From Ilumatobacteraceae bacterium (GTDB lineage Bacteria > Actinomycetota > Acidimicrobiia > Acidimicrobiales > Ilumatobacteraceae), in contig JAOBWK010000061.1 in NCBI GenBank assembly GCA_025463305.1, forward strand, positions 1-64,000: a DNA stretch of 64,000 nt, read 5' to 3'. The notes beneath the pieces were generated by a model, which saw only the letters and a list, made by a program, of their open reading frames with translations, was not told the DNA's origin and did no database searches. Position 1 is the first letter of the stretch, and the number at the start of each line of letters is the position of its first letter. Shown in pieces: positions 15,559-24,282 of this stretch. Made by a program: the position numbers and the translations under genes.

Positions 15559-17058
15559 ATGAACCAGGAATCGCTCACGCTCGCTGATTGGGAAGCACGT
15601 TCGGCAGCGCTCGTGCCGCGGTCCCAGCTGTTCATCGACGGGCGTTTCGTCGACGCCGCGTCCGGGCGCACCTTCGCCGACACCTCGCCGCGCGACGGCC
15701 ACCTGATCGCGAACATCGCCGAGGGCGACGCCGAGGACATCGACCGTGCCGTCCGTGCGTCCCGCATCGCCTTCGAGGACGGCCGGTGGAGCCGGATGGC
15801 GCCGGTCGAGCGCAAGAAGGTGATGCTGCGCTTCGCCGACAGGGTGCGCGAGCGCGTGCTCGACCTCGCCCTGCTGGAGACGCTCGACGTCGGCAAGCCG
15901 ATCAGCGACTCGATCAACGTCGACATCCGGCTGTGCGCCGACAACCTGCAGTGGTTCGCCGAGTGCATCGACAAGTCGTACGGCGAGCTCGCCCCGGTCG
16001 GCGACGATGCCATCGCGATGATCACCCGTGAGCCGATGGGCGTCGTCGGCGCCGTGGTGCCGTGGAACTACCCGGCCATCATCACCAGCTGGAAGCTCGG
16101 CGCCGCGCTGGCGTCGGGCAACAGCGTCGTGCTCAAGCCGGCCGAGCAATCGCCGCTGTCGGCGCTGCTGCTCGCCGAGCTGGCGAGCGAGGCGGGCCTG
16201 CCCGACGGCGTGCTCAACGTCGTCCCCGGCTTCGGCCCGACGGCCGGCGCGGCGCTCGGCCGGCACATGGACGTCGACAAGATCGCGTTCACCGGGTCCG
16301 GCGAGGTCGGCAGGTACTTCATGCACTACGCCGCCGACAGCAACGCCAAGTCGGTGTCGCTCGAGCTCGGGGGCAAGTCACCGCAGGTCGTGCTCGCCGA
16401 CGTCGCCGACCTCGCCGCCGCGGCGTCGGCCGTGGCGTGGGGCGTGTTCTACAACTCGGGCCAGACGTGCCACGCCGGCACGCGGCTGATCGTCGATCGC
16501 GCAGTCGAGCGCGATCTGCTCGACGCCGTGTGTGAGATCGGCAAGACCCTGTGGCCGAAGGACCCGTTCGATCCGTCCGCGTCGATGGGCACGATGGTCG
16601 ACGAGGGCCAGACCACCCGCGTGCTCGACTACATCACCGCCGGTCGCAACGAGGGTGCCGAGGTGCTGCTCGGTGGCGAGCGCCTCGACGTCACCAACGG
16701 CGGCTGCTACATCCCGCCGACGGTGTTCACGGGCGTGCGCAACGACATGACCATCGCCCAGGAGGAGATCTTCGGGCCCGTGCTCGCGTCGATCCCGGTC
16801 GACGGTGTCGAGGAAGCCGTCCGCGTCGCCAACGACTCGCCGTACGGCCTGGCCGCATCAGTGTGGAGCCGCGACATCTCCACCGCGCACAAGGCGGCCA
16901 AGGCGATCCGCGCCGGCACGGTGTGGATCAACACGTTCGACGTCGGCTCGATCACCACGCCGTTCGGTGGCTTCAAGCAGAGCGGCACCGGCCGGGACCG
17001 CTCCGTCCACGCGCTCGACGGCTACACCCACTTGAAGACGACGTATCTCCAGCTGTAG
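15559..17058 (+). CDS. NAD(P)-dependent aldehyde dehydrogenase (ALDH superfamily)
   Basis: The 499-residue enzyme has all hallmarks: PWNYPAIITSWKLGAALASG with the cofactor-binding Asn and Lys region (about 165-185), FTGSGEVGR (Rossmann glycine turn), the general base Glu in ELGGKSPQ (about 270) and the catalytic Cys in NSGQTCHAG (about 305), plus EEIFGPV near 400. The sequence resembles PuuC-like or betaine-aldehyde dehydrogenases. It oxidises an aldehyde to an acid; substrate unknown. The 3' end, CTCCAGCTGTAGGC including the stop, is repeated twice more downstream. It converges on a membrane-anchored protein gene. Confidence 0.92.
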   Translation: MNQESLTLADWEARSAALVPRSQLFIDGRFVDAASGRTFADTSPRDGHLIANIAEGDAEDIDRAVRASRIAFEDGRWSRMAPVERKKVMLRFADRVRERVLDLALLETLDVGKPISDSINVDIRLCADNLQWFAECIDKSYGELAPVGDDAIAMITREPMGVVGAVVPWNYPAIITSWKLGAALASGNSVVLKPAEQSPLSALLLAELASEAGLPDGVLNVVPGFGPTAGAALGRHMDVDKIAFTGSGEVGRYFMHYAADSNAKSVSLELGGKSPQVVLADVADLAAAASAVAWGVFYNSGQTCHAGTRLIVDRAVERDLLDAVCEIGKTLWPKDPFDPSASMGTMVDEGQTTRVLDYITAGRNEGAEVLLGGERLDVTNGGCYIPPTVFTGVRNDMTIAQEEIFGPVLASIPVDGVEEAVRVANDSPYGLAASVWSRDISTAHKAAKAIRAGTVWINTFDVGSITTPFGGFKQSGTGRDRSVHALDGYTHLKTTYLQL

Positions 17059-17088
17059 GCCTCCAGCTGTAGGCCTCCAGCTGTAGGC
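17047..17088 (+). repeat. Three 14-bp tandem repeats duplicating the ALDH stop region
   Basis: CTCCAGCTGTAGGC occurs three times in perfect tandem. The first copy encodes the last codons and the TAG stop at 17056. The other copies repeat TAG at +14 and +28, so the three stops fall in three different frames. Confidence 0.9.
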
Positions 17089-17096
17089 GCCTACAG
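17081..17096. terminator. 16-bp perfect palindrome between convergent genes
   Basis: CTGTAGGC followed by GCCTACAG is a perfect inverted repeat. Its left arm is the last 14-bp repeat unit after ALDH and its right arm contains the CTG TAG end of the convergent minus-strand gene. It could form a bidirectional hairpin, though it has no loop and no T-run, so terminator function is tentative. Confidence 0.4.
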
Positions 17097-17810
17097 GCGG
17101 GCGCCGCTGGCCGGGTCGTACAGCACCGGGCCGGCCCCGCAATCGACGGCGACGTACGACGTGACGCCGAAGACCGGGACATCGGTGCGGTTGGCAGCTG
17201 GATCGCGATCGACGTCACCACCGGAGAAGTGGACGGCCGGCATCGTGGCCGAGAAGTTGCAGCCGTGCGACCAGACCGCGCCGAACGTCGCGAGCGATCG
17301 GCCGACGACGTCGACGCCGCCCGTCGCCGCATCGTGCTCGAGCATCACGACCACGTCGCCGTAGATCTGCCCCGGCACCACGGCGGACTGGGTGTGCAGC
17401 ATCGGGTCCTGCACGATGCTCACCGACGTCGGTGAGCCGGCGAGCGTGGCGGAGGCCGCGGTCGCGCCGGCCCACTCGACCGTGGCGTTCACGCACGGAT
17501 TGCCGTTGACGACCAGCACGTGGGCATGGTCGGCGCCGTAGGTCCAGGACACGCACGGCACGGCCGGCGGCGAGCTCTCGACCTGCGGGTGCGAGGTCGA
17601 CGTGGTGGTGGCGAGCGGCTGGCCGATGACGGCGACCGGCGCAGACGTGGCCGTCGAGGGGGCGCCATTGCGGACCTCGGCGAGGACGGCACCGAGACCC
17701 ACGAGCAGCACGGCGGCGACGCCCGTCCCGATCCAACGCAGGAGCGGCGGACGTGGCGTCGGTGGCTCGTCCGTCTCCAGCACCGGTGGCGTGTCCATCA
17801 AGTCCGTCAT
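17091..17810 (-). CDS. Membrane-anchored four-cysteine extracytoplasmic protein (paralogue A)
   Basis: The 239-residue protein has a short acidic, proline-rich cytoplasmic N-terminus and one transmembrane helix (about 25-46, RWIGTGVAAVLLVGLGAVLA). A Ser/Thr-rich stalk and an extracytoplasmic domain follow, with four cysteines in VPCVSW, GNPCVN, HGCNFS and VDCGAG. The start ATG has a good Shine-Dalgarno (GAAGGGGC) about 10 nt upstream. Its neighbour 17904-18644 has the same architecture and the same four cysteine motifs, so they arose by tandem duplication. I do not recognise a named family; the conserved cysteines suggest two disulfides. Confidence 0.75.
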   Translation of the reverse strand: MTDLMDTPPVLETDEPPTPRPPLLRWIGTGVAAVLLVGLGAVLAEVRNGAPSTATSAPVAVIGQPLATTTSTSHPQVESSPPAVPCVSWTYGADHAHVLVVNGNPCVNATVEWAGATAASATLAGSPTSVSIVQDPMLHTQSAVVPGQIYGDVVVMLEHDAATGGVDVVGRSLATFGAVWSHGCNFSATMPAVHFSGGDVDRDPAANRTDVPVFGVTSYVAVDCGAGPVLYDPASGARL

Positions 17811-17903
17811 GCCAACTGCCCCTTCTGTCGCGGCGCGGCGGTTCGCGCACCAGGGGTATCGGGCACCCCCGAAGATTCTCAAGGTCTCGGCAAGGCCGTT
17901 GAT

Positions 17904-18644
17904 CTAGAGCTGGTCGCCGGTGAGCGGGTCGTAGAGCACGGGGCCGCCGCCGCAGTCGATCGCGACGTAGGAGGTGACGCCGAAGATGGTGACGTCGGTG
18001 CGGTTGGCGGCCGGGTCGGCGGCCACGTCGCCACCGGAGAAGTGGACGCCGGGCACGGTGGCGGAGAAGACGCACGCGTGGGACCAGACGGTGTCGAAGG
18101 TGACGGTGGAGCGTGCCGTCACCACGAGTGCGCCGGTGGTGACGTCGTCCTCGAGCATCACCACGACGTCGCCGTAGATCTGGCCGATCACGTCGGAGGA
18201 GCGGGTGTGCAGCACCGGATCGTCGATCGCGGTCACGGCGGCCGGTGAACCGTTGAGCGTCGACGACGTCATCGTCACGCCCGACCCGACGACGGCAATC
18301 TGCACGCACGGGTTGCCCGTCACGATCAGCAGGCGCGGCGCGGCCTGGCCGAACGGCCACGACACGCACGGGACGGTGGGCGGTGAGCTGGCGACGCGAG
18401 GCGCGACGGCGGGTGCCGACGAGGCGGCCTGCACGACGGACACCTGGGTGACGACGCCGGGAAGCGCACCCTTCGGCGGCACGGTGAGCGGCTTGCCCCA
18501 CACCGCGAGGCTGGCGATGAACGCCGCGGTGGCGAGGGTCAGGATGACGACCGTTCCGGGACGCACCCGTGGTCGCGCTCGCCGGGGCCGGACGCGGCGC
18601 GCCGGTTCGATCGGCGCGTTCGGCGTGTCGTTCAAGTTCGTCAT
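17904..18644 (-). CDS. Membrane-anchored four-cysteine extracytoplasmic protein (paralogue B)
   Basis: The 246-residue protein has an Arg/Pro-rich cytoplasmic N-terminus (RRVRPRRARPRVRPG), one transmembrane helix (about 31-50) and a C-terminal domain closely matching paralogue A. Shared blocks include IYGDVVVMLE, VHFSGGDV, DPAANRTDV, FGVTSYVA and a YDP..G..L tail. The four cysteines are in VPCVSW, GNPCVQ, HACVFS and IDCGGG. It precedes paralogue A in the same direction with 93 nt between. Function unknown; an adhesion, sensor or envelope role is conceivable but nothing shows it. Confidence 0.75.
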   Translation of the reverse strand: MTNLNDTPNAPIEPARRVRPRRARPRVRPGTVVILTLATAAFIASLAVWGKPLTVPPKGALPGVVTQVSVVQAASSAPAVAPRVASSPPTVPCVSWPFGQAAPRLLIVTGNPCVQIAVVGSGVTMTSSTLNGSPAAVTAIDDPVLHTRSSDVIGQIYGDVVVMLEDDVTTGALVVTARSTVTFDTVWSHACVFSATVPGVHFSGGDVAADPAANRTDVTIFGVTSYVAIDCGGGPVLYDPLTGDQL

Positions 18645-18767
18645 CCGCAGGCCTCTCCGGTCGACGGCGCTGGCTGCGCCACGGCAGACCTATCGGTCCG
18701 TTCGGTGTCGACTCAAGAGGTCGTCAAGATGCGCCCACTCGCGGGCCGGCGAACTCTCCCGGTCAGG

Positions 18768-19400
18768 TCACGGCCGGCGGAGCAGGGCGAGGATGGCCCG
18801 CGTGGCAACCCGCTTGATGTGCGCCATGTCCAGCTGGATGTCGTTGGCGAACAGGTCGCCGGCCTCGAACGAGCAGAGCACGTCGATCGCGTACAGCGTG
18901 TCGAGCGCGTCGTCGTGGGACATCGTGTCGAACTCGGGCGAGAACAGCCAGCGGAGCTGGGCACGGGCGAGGGCGCGGTTGCGCGTCAGCAGCTCCTGGG
19001 CCACCGGGCTGGTGACGGCCAGGCGACGCTGCAGACGGGCGACGCCGTCGATCGCCGGGAACAGGTCGAGGCGCGCGGTGACCATCCGGTCGACGCGCTG
19101 CTCCAGCGATTCGGTCTCGTCGAAGTGGACCCACAGCAGCGGCCGGATCCGCGCGAGGTGCCGATCGATCGAGATGCGCGCGAGCTCGTCCTTGTCGGAG
19201 AAGTAGCGGAACACCGAGCGGTGTGAGACGCCGCTGCGCGCCGCGACCTCGGCGACCGACGGTTGATCACCGCTCTCGCTGACGAGGTCGAGGTAGGCGT
19301 CGAGCACCGCCGTCTTGTTCCGGTCACGTCGCTGGTGTCGCCCATCGCCGTCGCTGAAGTTGGTTGGGCCGCCGCCCGAGGATTCCGCCGAATCTGTCAT
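18768..19400 (-). CDS. TetR-family transcriptional regulator
   Basis: The 210-residue protein has a Ser/Gly-rich N-terminal arm and then a TetR helix-turn-helix (about 35-75: AVLDAYLDLVSESGDQPSVAEVAARSGVSHRSVFRYFSDKDEL, in several segments). An all-helical ligand and dimerisation domain makes up the rest. The ATG at 19398-19400 is chosen because TACGAT lies 8 nt upstream as a possible -10. It is downstream of and co-directional with the ole operon, 80 nt from the reductase gene, making it a plausible regulator of that operon or of the four-cysteine proteins. The ligand is unknown. Confidence 0.85.
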   Translation of the reverse strand: MTDSAESSGGGPTNFSDGDGRHQRRDRNKTAVLDAYLDLVSESGDQPSVAEVAARSGVSHRSVFRYFSDKDELARISIDRHLARIRPLLWVHFDETESLEQRVDRMVTARLDLFPAIDGVARLQRRLAVTSPVAQELLTRNRALARAQLRWLFSPEFDTMSHDDALDTLYAIDVLCSFEAGDLFANDIQLDMAHIKRVATRAILALLRRP

Positions 19401-19480
19401 CGGCGCAGATCGTACGTGCCGAACGCCCTCGAATCGTCGAAGTCGGCGGCCGGTGTGACACGGTTGCAACGATCTTCAAG

Positions 19481-20698
19481 CTACGCACGCGCACGGGTGC
19501 GGCGGAGCAAGGGGTCCGCCACGCGGAGCACCCGATCCGCCACGTCGAGGACGCGCCCGGCGATCCCGGGAGTGGCGCTGTCGACCAGGTTGCCCATCAC
19601 CGAGAGCGTCACGTTCGCCGCTGCCTGGGTGCCGACGGCGACCCGCAGACCGGGGCGCAGCAGCAGCGGGTGGCCGATGATGAAGCTGAACCGACGACCG
19701 GTGCGCAGGAACGAATCGAAGCGCTCGCCAACCAGTTGGTCGTAGACGTCGGGTGCCGTCGCCGGGTTGGCGACGAGCAGGTCGGCGGCGAGCGTGCCGC
19801 TCTCCAGGCCGTAGTCGATGCCCTCGCCGTTCATCGGGTTGACGAAGCCGGCGGCGTCGCCGACGGCGAGCCAGCCGGGACCGTGACGGCGCACGCTGCT
19901 CATCGGCAGTCGCCAGGCGCGCGGCTTCTCGAGGTACTCGCCGAGCGACCAACTGTCGCGGACGATGGCCGCGTACTGGTCGAGCAGGGTGTTCAGGTTC
20001 AACTGCTTGAACCCGCGCATCGTGCTCAGCGCGCCGACGCCGATGTTGACCGTGCCGTCGCCGGCGGGGAACATCCAGCCGTAGCCCGGCACCGGCACGC
20101 CGTGCTCGTCGCGCAGTGAGAGGCACGCCTCGAGATGACGCTCGGCGTGGCGTGGCGTCTGCGCATAGGTGCGGATCGCCAACCCGAACGGCTCGTCGGG
20201 ATCGCGCTCGGCACCCAGCAGCTTCGCCGCGGCACCCTGCGCGCCGGCCGCGAGCACGGTCAACGGCGCGATGAACGTCTCGCCACCGGCCGCCACACCG
20301 GTGACGCGGCCGTCGACGACCACCGGCAGCGCCTCGCAGTCGAAGCGCACCTCGGCGCCGGCTTCGATCGCGAGGTCGATCAGGAACGTGTCGAACGTGC
20401 GGCGCGGCCAGACCGCGCCATGGTTGGGGAACCGGTCGGTGGTGGGCCAGGCGAGCTCGCGCGTCGTCTTCCCGGCGATCATCCGCAGCCCGTCGATGCG
20501 GTGGGCGGACGAGTGGTCGATGTCGAGCTCGTCGAGCGCGGCGATCGCCCGCGGCGTCAAACCGTCGCCGCACACCTTGTCGCGCCCGTGCGGGCCCTTC
20601 TCGAACACGGTGACCCGCACACCGGCACGCGCCGCGCGGATGGCCGCGGCAGCGCCGGCCGGCCCGCCGCCGATGACGAGCATGTCGCGCTGGTTCAC
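19481..20698 (-). CDS. Geranylgeranyl-reductase-family flavoprotein
   Basis: The 405-residue FAD enzyme opens with DMLVIGGGPAGAAAAIRAARAG (Rossmann GxGxxG). It carries FEKGPHGRDKVCGDGLTPRAI, the family's CGDG-type motif, then RRTFDTFLIDLA and GWLAVGDAAGFVNPMNGEGIDYGLESG, the second FAD motif with GDAAG. The family saturates isoprenoid or other unsaturated lipid chains. The GTG start overlaps the TGA of oleD by four bases (GTGA), so it is translated as the last gene of the ole operon. Its substrate may be the olefinic product or a lipid precursor; that is inference. A halogenase or hydroxylase of the same flavoprotein superfamily is less likely because of the CGDG motif. Confidence 0.85.
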   Translation of the reverse strand: MNQRDMLVIGGGPAGAAAAIRAARAGVRVTVFEKGPHGRDKVCGDGLTPRAIAALDELDIDHSSAHRIDGLRMIAGKTTRELAWPTTDRFPNHGAVWPRRTFDTFLIDLAIEAGAEVRFDCEALPVVVDGRVTGVAAGGETFIAPLTVLAAGAQGAAAKLLGAERDPDEPFGLAIRTYAQTPRHAERHLEACLSLRDEHGVPVPGYGWMFPAGDGTVNIGVGALSTMRGFKQLNLNTLLDQYAAIVRDSWSLGEYLEKPRAWRLPMSSVRRHGPGWLAVGDAAGFVNPMNGEGIDYGLESGTLAADLLVANPATAPDVYDQLVGERFDSFLRTGRRFSFIIGHPLLLRPGLRVAVGTQAAANVTLSVMGNLVDSATPGIAGRVLDVADRVLRVADPLLRRTRARA

Positions 20699-21690
20699 GA
20701 CGCCAGCCTGCCAGCGTCGGACGCGAACCACATCGCCAACCGACGCAGTCCCTCGTCGATCGAGACGGTGGGCGACCAGGCGAGGTCGTCGCGCGCCGGA
20801 CGCGGATCGAACCAGTGTGCGGTGCCGAGCTGCTCGGCGAGGAAGCGCGTCAACGGCGGCTCCTCCCGCCGGCGGCTCCAACGCCACGCCGTCTCGACGA
20901 TCGACCCGACGGTGGTTGCCACGCCTCGGGGCACGTCTCGCGGCTCGATCTCCACCCCGGCCGCGGCGCAGATCCCGAGGACGAGCTCGCGGATCGGTCG
21001 CGGCTCACCGTTGGCCACCACGTAGGCCCGGCCGTTGCAGGCCGCGTCGGGTCCGACGGCGTCGAGCGCGGCCACGAGCGCGCCGGCCGCGCCGTCGATG
21101 TAGGTGGTGTCGATCAGCGCCGTGCCGCCGCCGACCAGCGCGAGCCGGCCGGCCCGGGCGCGCTCGACGATGCGGCCGACGAGCTGGGTGTCGCCTGGCC
21201 CCCACACGAGGTGCGGGCGCACGGCCACGACCGCGAGCGACGGCGAGGCCGCGGCGAGCGCGTGCTGCTCGGCCACGGCCTTGGACTCCGGGTACCAGGC
21301 CCGGCGATGCCCCGTGGCGGCCGGCTCGGCCAGACCGCCGACGATCGAGTGACCGACGTGCGCGACCGACGGAGTGGACACGTGCACGAGACGGCCGATG
21401 CCGTTGCTCCGGGCGGCATCGAGCACCGCATCGGTGCCGTCGACGTTGATGCTGCGGTAGTCCTCCCAGGTGCCGACGACACCGACCTTGGCCGCGGCGT
21501 GGACGACCGCATCGCAGCCGGCCGCCGCCGACCGCACCCGTGCGGCGTCGCGCACGTCGGCGAGCACCTGTTCGGCGTCGATCTCGGCACGATGGCGCTG
21601 CAGGCAGACCACCTCGTCGCCACGCGCGAGCAGGGCCTCGGCCGTGCGCAGGGCGAGCAGGCTCGTCGCGCCGGTGACGAGCACCTTCAT
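20695..21690 (-). CDS. oleD: NAD(P)-dependent 2-alkyl-3-ketoalkanoate reductase, OleD-like
   Basis: This extended short-chain dehydrogenase of 331 residues has the Rossmann motif VLVTGATSLLALRTAEALLARG at the N-terminus (Gly, Ala, then Leu positions slightly atypical for GxxGxxG), HAAAKVG, and the catalytic YPESK (YxxxK). It resembles 3-beta-hydroxysteroid dehydrogenase-type epimerases, the family that contains OleD. Known OleD reduces the beta-keto acid made by OleA to a beta-hydroxy acid. The position directly after oleBC and oleA makes this role the best call. The ATG at 21690 is preferred over GTG 21696; both are in frame. Confidence 0.82.
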   Translation of the reverse strand: MKVLVTGATSLLALRTAEALLARGDEVVCLQRHRAEIDAEQVLADVRDAARVRSAAAGCDAVVHAAAKVGVVGTWEDYRSINVDGTDAVLDAARSNGIGRLVHVSTPSVAHVGHSIVGGLAEPAATGHRRAWYPESKAVAEQHALAAASPSLAVVAVRPHLVWGPGDTQLVGRIVERARAGRLALVGGGTALIDTTYIDGAAGALVAALDAVGPDAACNGRAYVVANGEPRPIRELVLGICAAAGVEIEPRDVPRGVATTVGSIVETAWRWSRRREEPPLTRFLAEQLGTAHWFDPRPARDDLAWSPTVSIDEGLRRLAMWFASDAGRLAS

Positions 21691-21714
21691 GCGCACACCG
21701 TCAACATCTGGGGT

Positions 21715-24282
21715 TCACCAGGTCACGCGCGCCCGGTCGCCGGCCAGGACGGCGGTGGCCCACGCGGCGACCGCGGTGCGATCGATCTTGGTGTTGTGGC
21801 GGATGTCGACCGGCAGGTTCGGCACGGTCAGCACCGCGGCGACGGCGTGTGGCACGACCTCGCGCACGGCCGACGTGCGCGCCCGTGACGCGATGCCCGC
21901 GTCGGCGGACGCGTCTTCGACGACGACGGCGAGCTGCTGGCAGCCGACCGGGCCGACCCCCACCGCAGCCGCGCGCTCGATGCCGTCGAGCCGCTCGACT
22001 GCGACCTCGACCGGCACGGGTGTGATCGGACCGCCGTCGGCGTGGATCACGTGCACGCTGCGGCCCTCGATCCACAGCACGCCGTCATCGCCGACGTGGC
22101 CGACATCGCCGGTGCGGTGCCACGTCTCGCCGACTCCGTCGACCGGACGGGCCGCGTGCTGCGTTCGCCAGAGCTGGTCGTAGCCGTCGGACAGCCACGG
22201 GGCGCGCACGAGCACCTCACCCATCGCACCAGTGCCCATCGCACTCGGATCGACGGGCGTCACGGGTGATGACGCATCGAAGCCCAACGGCGCGATCAAC
22301 ACGTCGACGCCGGGCACCGGCGTCCCGACGCACACGCCGTCGCCGCCCGACGCGACGCCGAGCTCGATCTGGGGCAGCGCGGCGTCGGCCACCGGCAAGC
22401 ACTCGGTCATCCCGTACGGCGTGCGCAGCGCGGCGTTGCGGCACAGCAGCGCCATCGCGCGCAGCGTCGCGATCGGCACCGGTGCGCCGGCGGACAGCAC
22501 CAGCCGGATCGACGCGAGCCGCCCTGCAGTGGCGGCACCGGCGGTGCGCACCACGTTGGCGAGTGCGGCGGGTGACGCGAACACCACCGTCGCATCGATC
22601 GACTCGACGGCTGCAGCGAGTCCGTCGGCGGTGAGGGTGCCCGGCCGGGTGACGTCGACGTCGGGGATCGTCGAGGCGATGCCGAGCGCGGGCCCGTAGA
22701 GCGCGAACGGGGCGAAGGCCGCGACCAATCGATCCTCGCCGGTGATGCCGTACAGCGCGGCGAGCGCGTCGCGCTGCGCGGCGATCTGGCCGTGGCGGTA
22801 GCGCACGCCCTTGGCCGGTCCCGTCGCGCCGGACGTGTAGAGCACGGCCGCAGGATCGTCGCTGGCCGGTTCGGGTGGCAGCGCGGCGCCCGGTGCACCG
22901 AGTGCATCGAGCGACCCGACGGGGATCATCCGGGCACGAGGCGCCCAGCGCAGCACGCGCGCGGCGGCGAGCGCCAACGGCTGACCGATCACCCACTGCA
23001 CGTGCGCCGCACGAACCGCGGCGCCGAGCCCGCGCAGGCCGAGCCCGCGATCGGCGATGACGGTGACGGCTCCCGCACGCCAGCAGGCGTAGACCGTGGC
23101 CAGCAGATCGACGCCCGGCATCACCAGCAGCGCCACCCGGTCGCCGGGCTCGACACCCGACGCGGCGAGGCCGGCAGCGATGTGCATCACCCGGTCGTGG
23201 AGGTCGGCGAAGCTCGTCGCCACCCCGGTCGCCCCGTCGACGAAGCCGGGTGACGGGTCGCCGGCGCGCCGGACGAGACCGGCCCAGATCGGCTCGATGG
23301 CCGCAGGTGCGAGTGCGGGCGCCGCGTCCGGCGCCACGTCGGCAGCGACGGGCTGCGTCACGTCGACGCGATCCGTCAGCCAGTCGTCGACGACGGCGGC
23401 GACATCCACCTCCTCGACCACGAGGTGGCCGGCGCGGGCGAACCGTTGCAGGTCGGCGTGTGGCATCCGCTCGGCGAGGTCGTGGGCGAAGTCGTCGTTG
23501 AACACCGGGTCGTTCGCGCCCCAGGCCAACAGCACGGGCATCGTCAACCCGCAGATGCCCTCGGCGACGAGCGCGATCGACGCGGCCGACGGGTGTGAGT
23601 CGTCGAACGGAACGTCGGCGACGAAGTCGGCGATCGACTGCCGATCGCGGCCGTGGCGGTAGGGGGCGCGGTAGCCCGAGCGGGCCACCTTCGACACCCG
23701 TCGCCCGGACAGCGCGAGCGTGCCGTCGACGAAGATGCGGGTGTGGTGGCAGACGGCCTCGGTCACCGGGCCGGCCGCGGCGAGGCGGATCAGCGACGGG
23801 GCATGACGCCCGGCCGGCACGGCGACGCCGGTGTTGCAGAGCACCACGCCGATCACCCGGTCGGTGTTGCGCAGCACCCAGCCGAGCGAGATCGGGCCGC
23901 CCCAATCGTGTGCCGCGGTGATGACGGGGCCGCGTACGTCGAGGGCATCGATGACGTCGGCCAGATCGTCGACGCGCTGGACGAAGCGTCGACCCGGCGC
24001 GCCGTCGGGGAGACGGTCGGAGAAGCCCATGCCCAACTGATCGACGGCGATCACCCGGTAGCGATCACCGAAGCGGGCGACGAAGCTGCGCCAGTACAGC
24101 GACCACGTCGGGTTGCCGTGCACGCACACGATCGTGGCGAGCGGATCGGCGGGACCGTGATCGAGCACGTGCCAGGTGCGGGTGATGCCGTCGTTGCCGG
24201 CGACGTGGACGAGTCGCGACCACGCAGGATCGATCCCCCACCGATCGAACGCGTCGGCGGGCGGCAGCGGCGGCCGGCTCAC
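21715..24282 (-). CDS. oleBC: OleBC fusion: beta-lactone decarboxylase plus beta-lactone synthetase
   Basis: The 855-residue protein joins two enzymes. Residues 1-300 are an OleB-type alpha/beta hydrolase of the haloalkane-dehalogenase family: VCVHGNPTWSLYWRSF, nucleophile elbow AAHDWGG (Asp) and GHLVVEE (His). After a proline/alanine-rich linker, residues 340-855 form an AMP-dependent synthetase-like OleC with VLYTSGATGPAKGV, TPYGMTE, WHRTGDVG and a C-terminal NTKIDR motif containing the lysine. Known OleC makes a beta-lactone from the beta-hydroxy acid, and OleB decarboxylates it to a cis-olefin. Natural OleBC fusions are typical of actinobacteria. GTG at 24280-24282 overlaps the oleA stop (GTGA). 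Confidence 0.9.
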   Translation of the reverse strand: MSRPPLPPADAFDRWGIDPAWSRLVHVAGNDGITRTWHVLDHGPADPLATIVCVHGNPTWSLYWRSFVARFGDRYRVIAVDQLGMGFSDRLPDGAPGRRFVQRVDDLADVIDALDVRGPVITAAHDWGGPISLGWVLRNTDRVIGVVLCNTGVAVPAGRHAPSLIRLAAAGPVTEAVCHHTRIFVDGTLALSGRRVSKVARSGYRAPYRHGRDRQSIADFVADVPFDDSHPSAASIALVAEGICGLTMPVLLAWGANDPVFNDDFAHDLAERMPHADLQRFARAGHLVVEEVDVAAVVDDWLTDRVDVTQPVAADVAPDAAPALAPAAIEPIWAGLVRRAGDPSPGFVDGATGVATSFADLHDRVMHIAAGLAASGVEPGDRVALLVMPGVDLLATVYACWRAGAVTVIADRGLGLRGLGAAVRAAHVQWVIGQPLALAAARVLRWAPRARMIPVGSLDALGAPGAALPPEPASDDPAAVLYTSGATGPAKGVRYRHGQIAAQRDALAALYGITGEDRLVAAFAPFALYGPALGIASTIPDVDVTRPGTLTADGLAAAVESIDATVVFASPAALANVVRTAGAATAGRLASIRLVLSAGAPVPIATLRAMALLCRNAALRTPYGMTECLPVADAALPQIELGVASGGDGVCVGTPVPGVDVLIAPLGFDASSPVTPVDPSAMGTGAMGEVLVRAPWLSDGYDQLWRTQHAARPVDGVGETWHRTGDVGHVGDDGVLWIEGRSVHVIHADGGPITPVPVEVAVERLDGIERAAAVGVGPVGCQQLAVVVEDASADAGIASRARTSAVREVVPHAVAAVLTVPNLPVDIRHNTKIDRTAVAAWATAVLAGDRARVTW

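Noticed and set aside
17081..17096. Palindrome as an operator
   Set aside because: It lies between two convergent gene ends and is built from both stop regions, so a regulatory site for initiation is unlikely.
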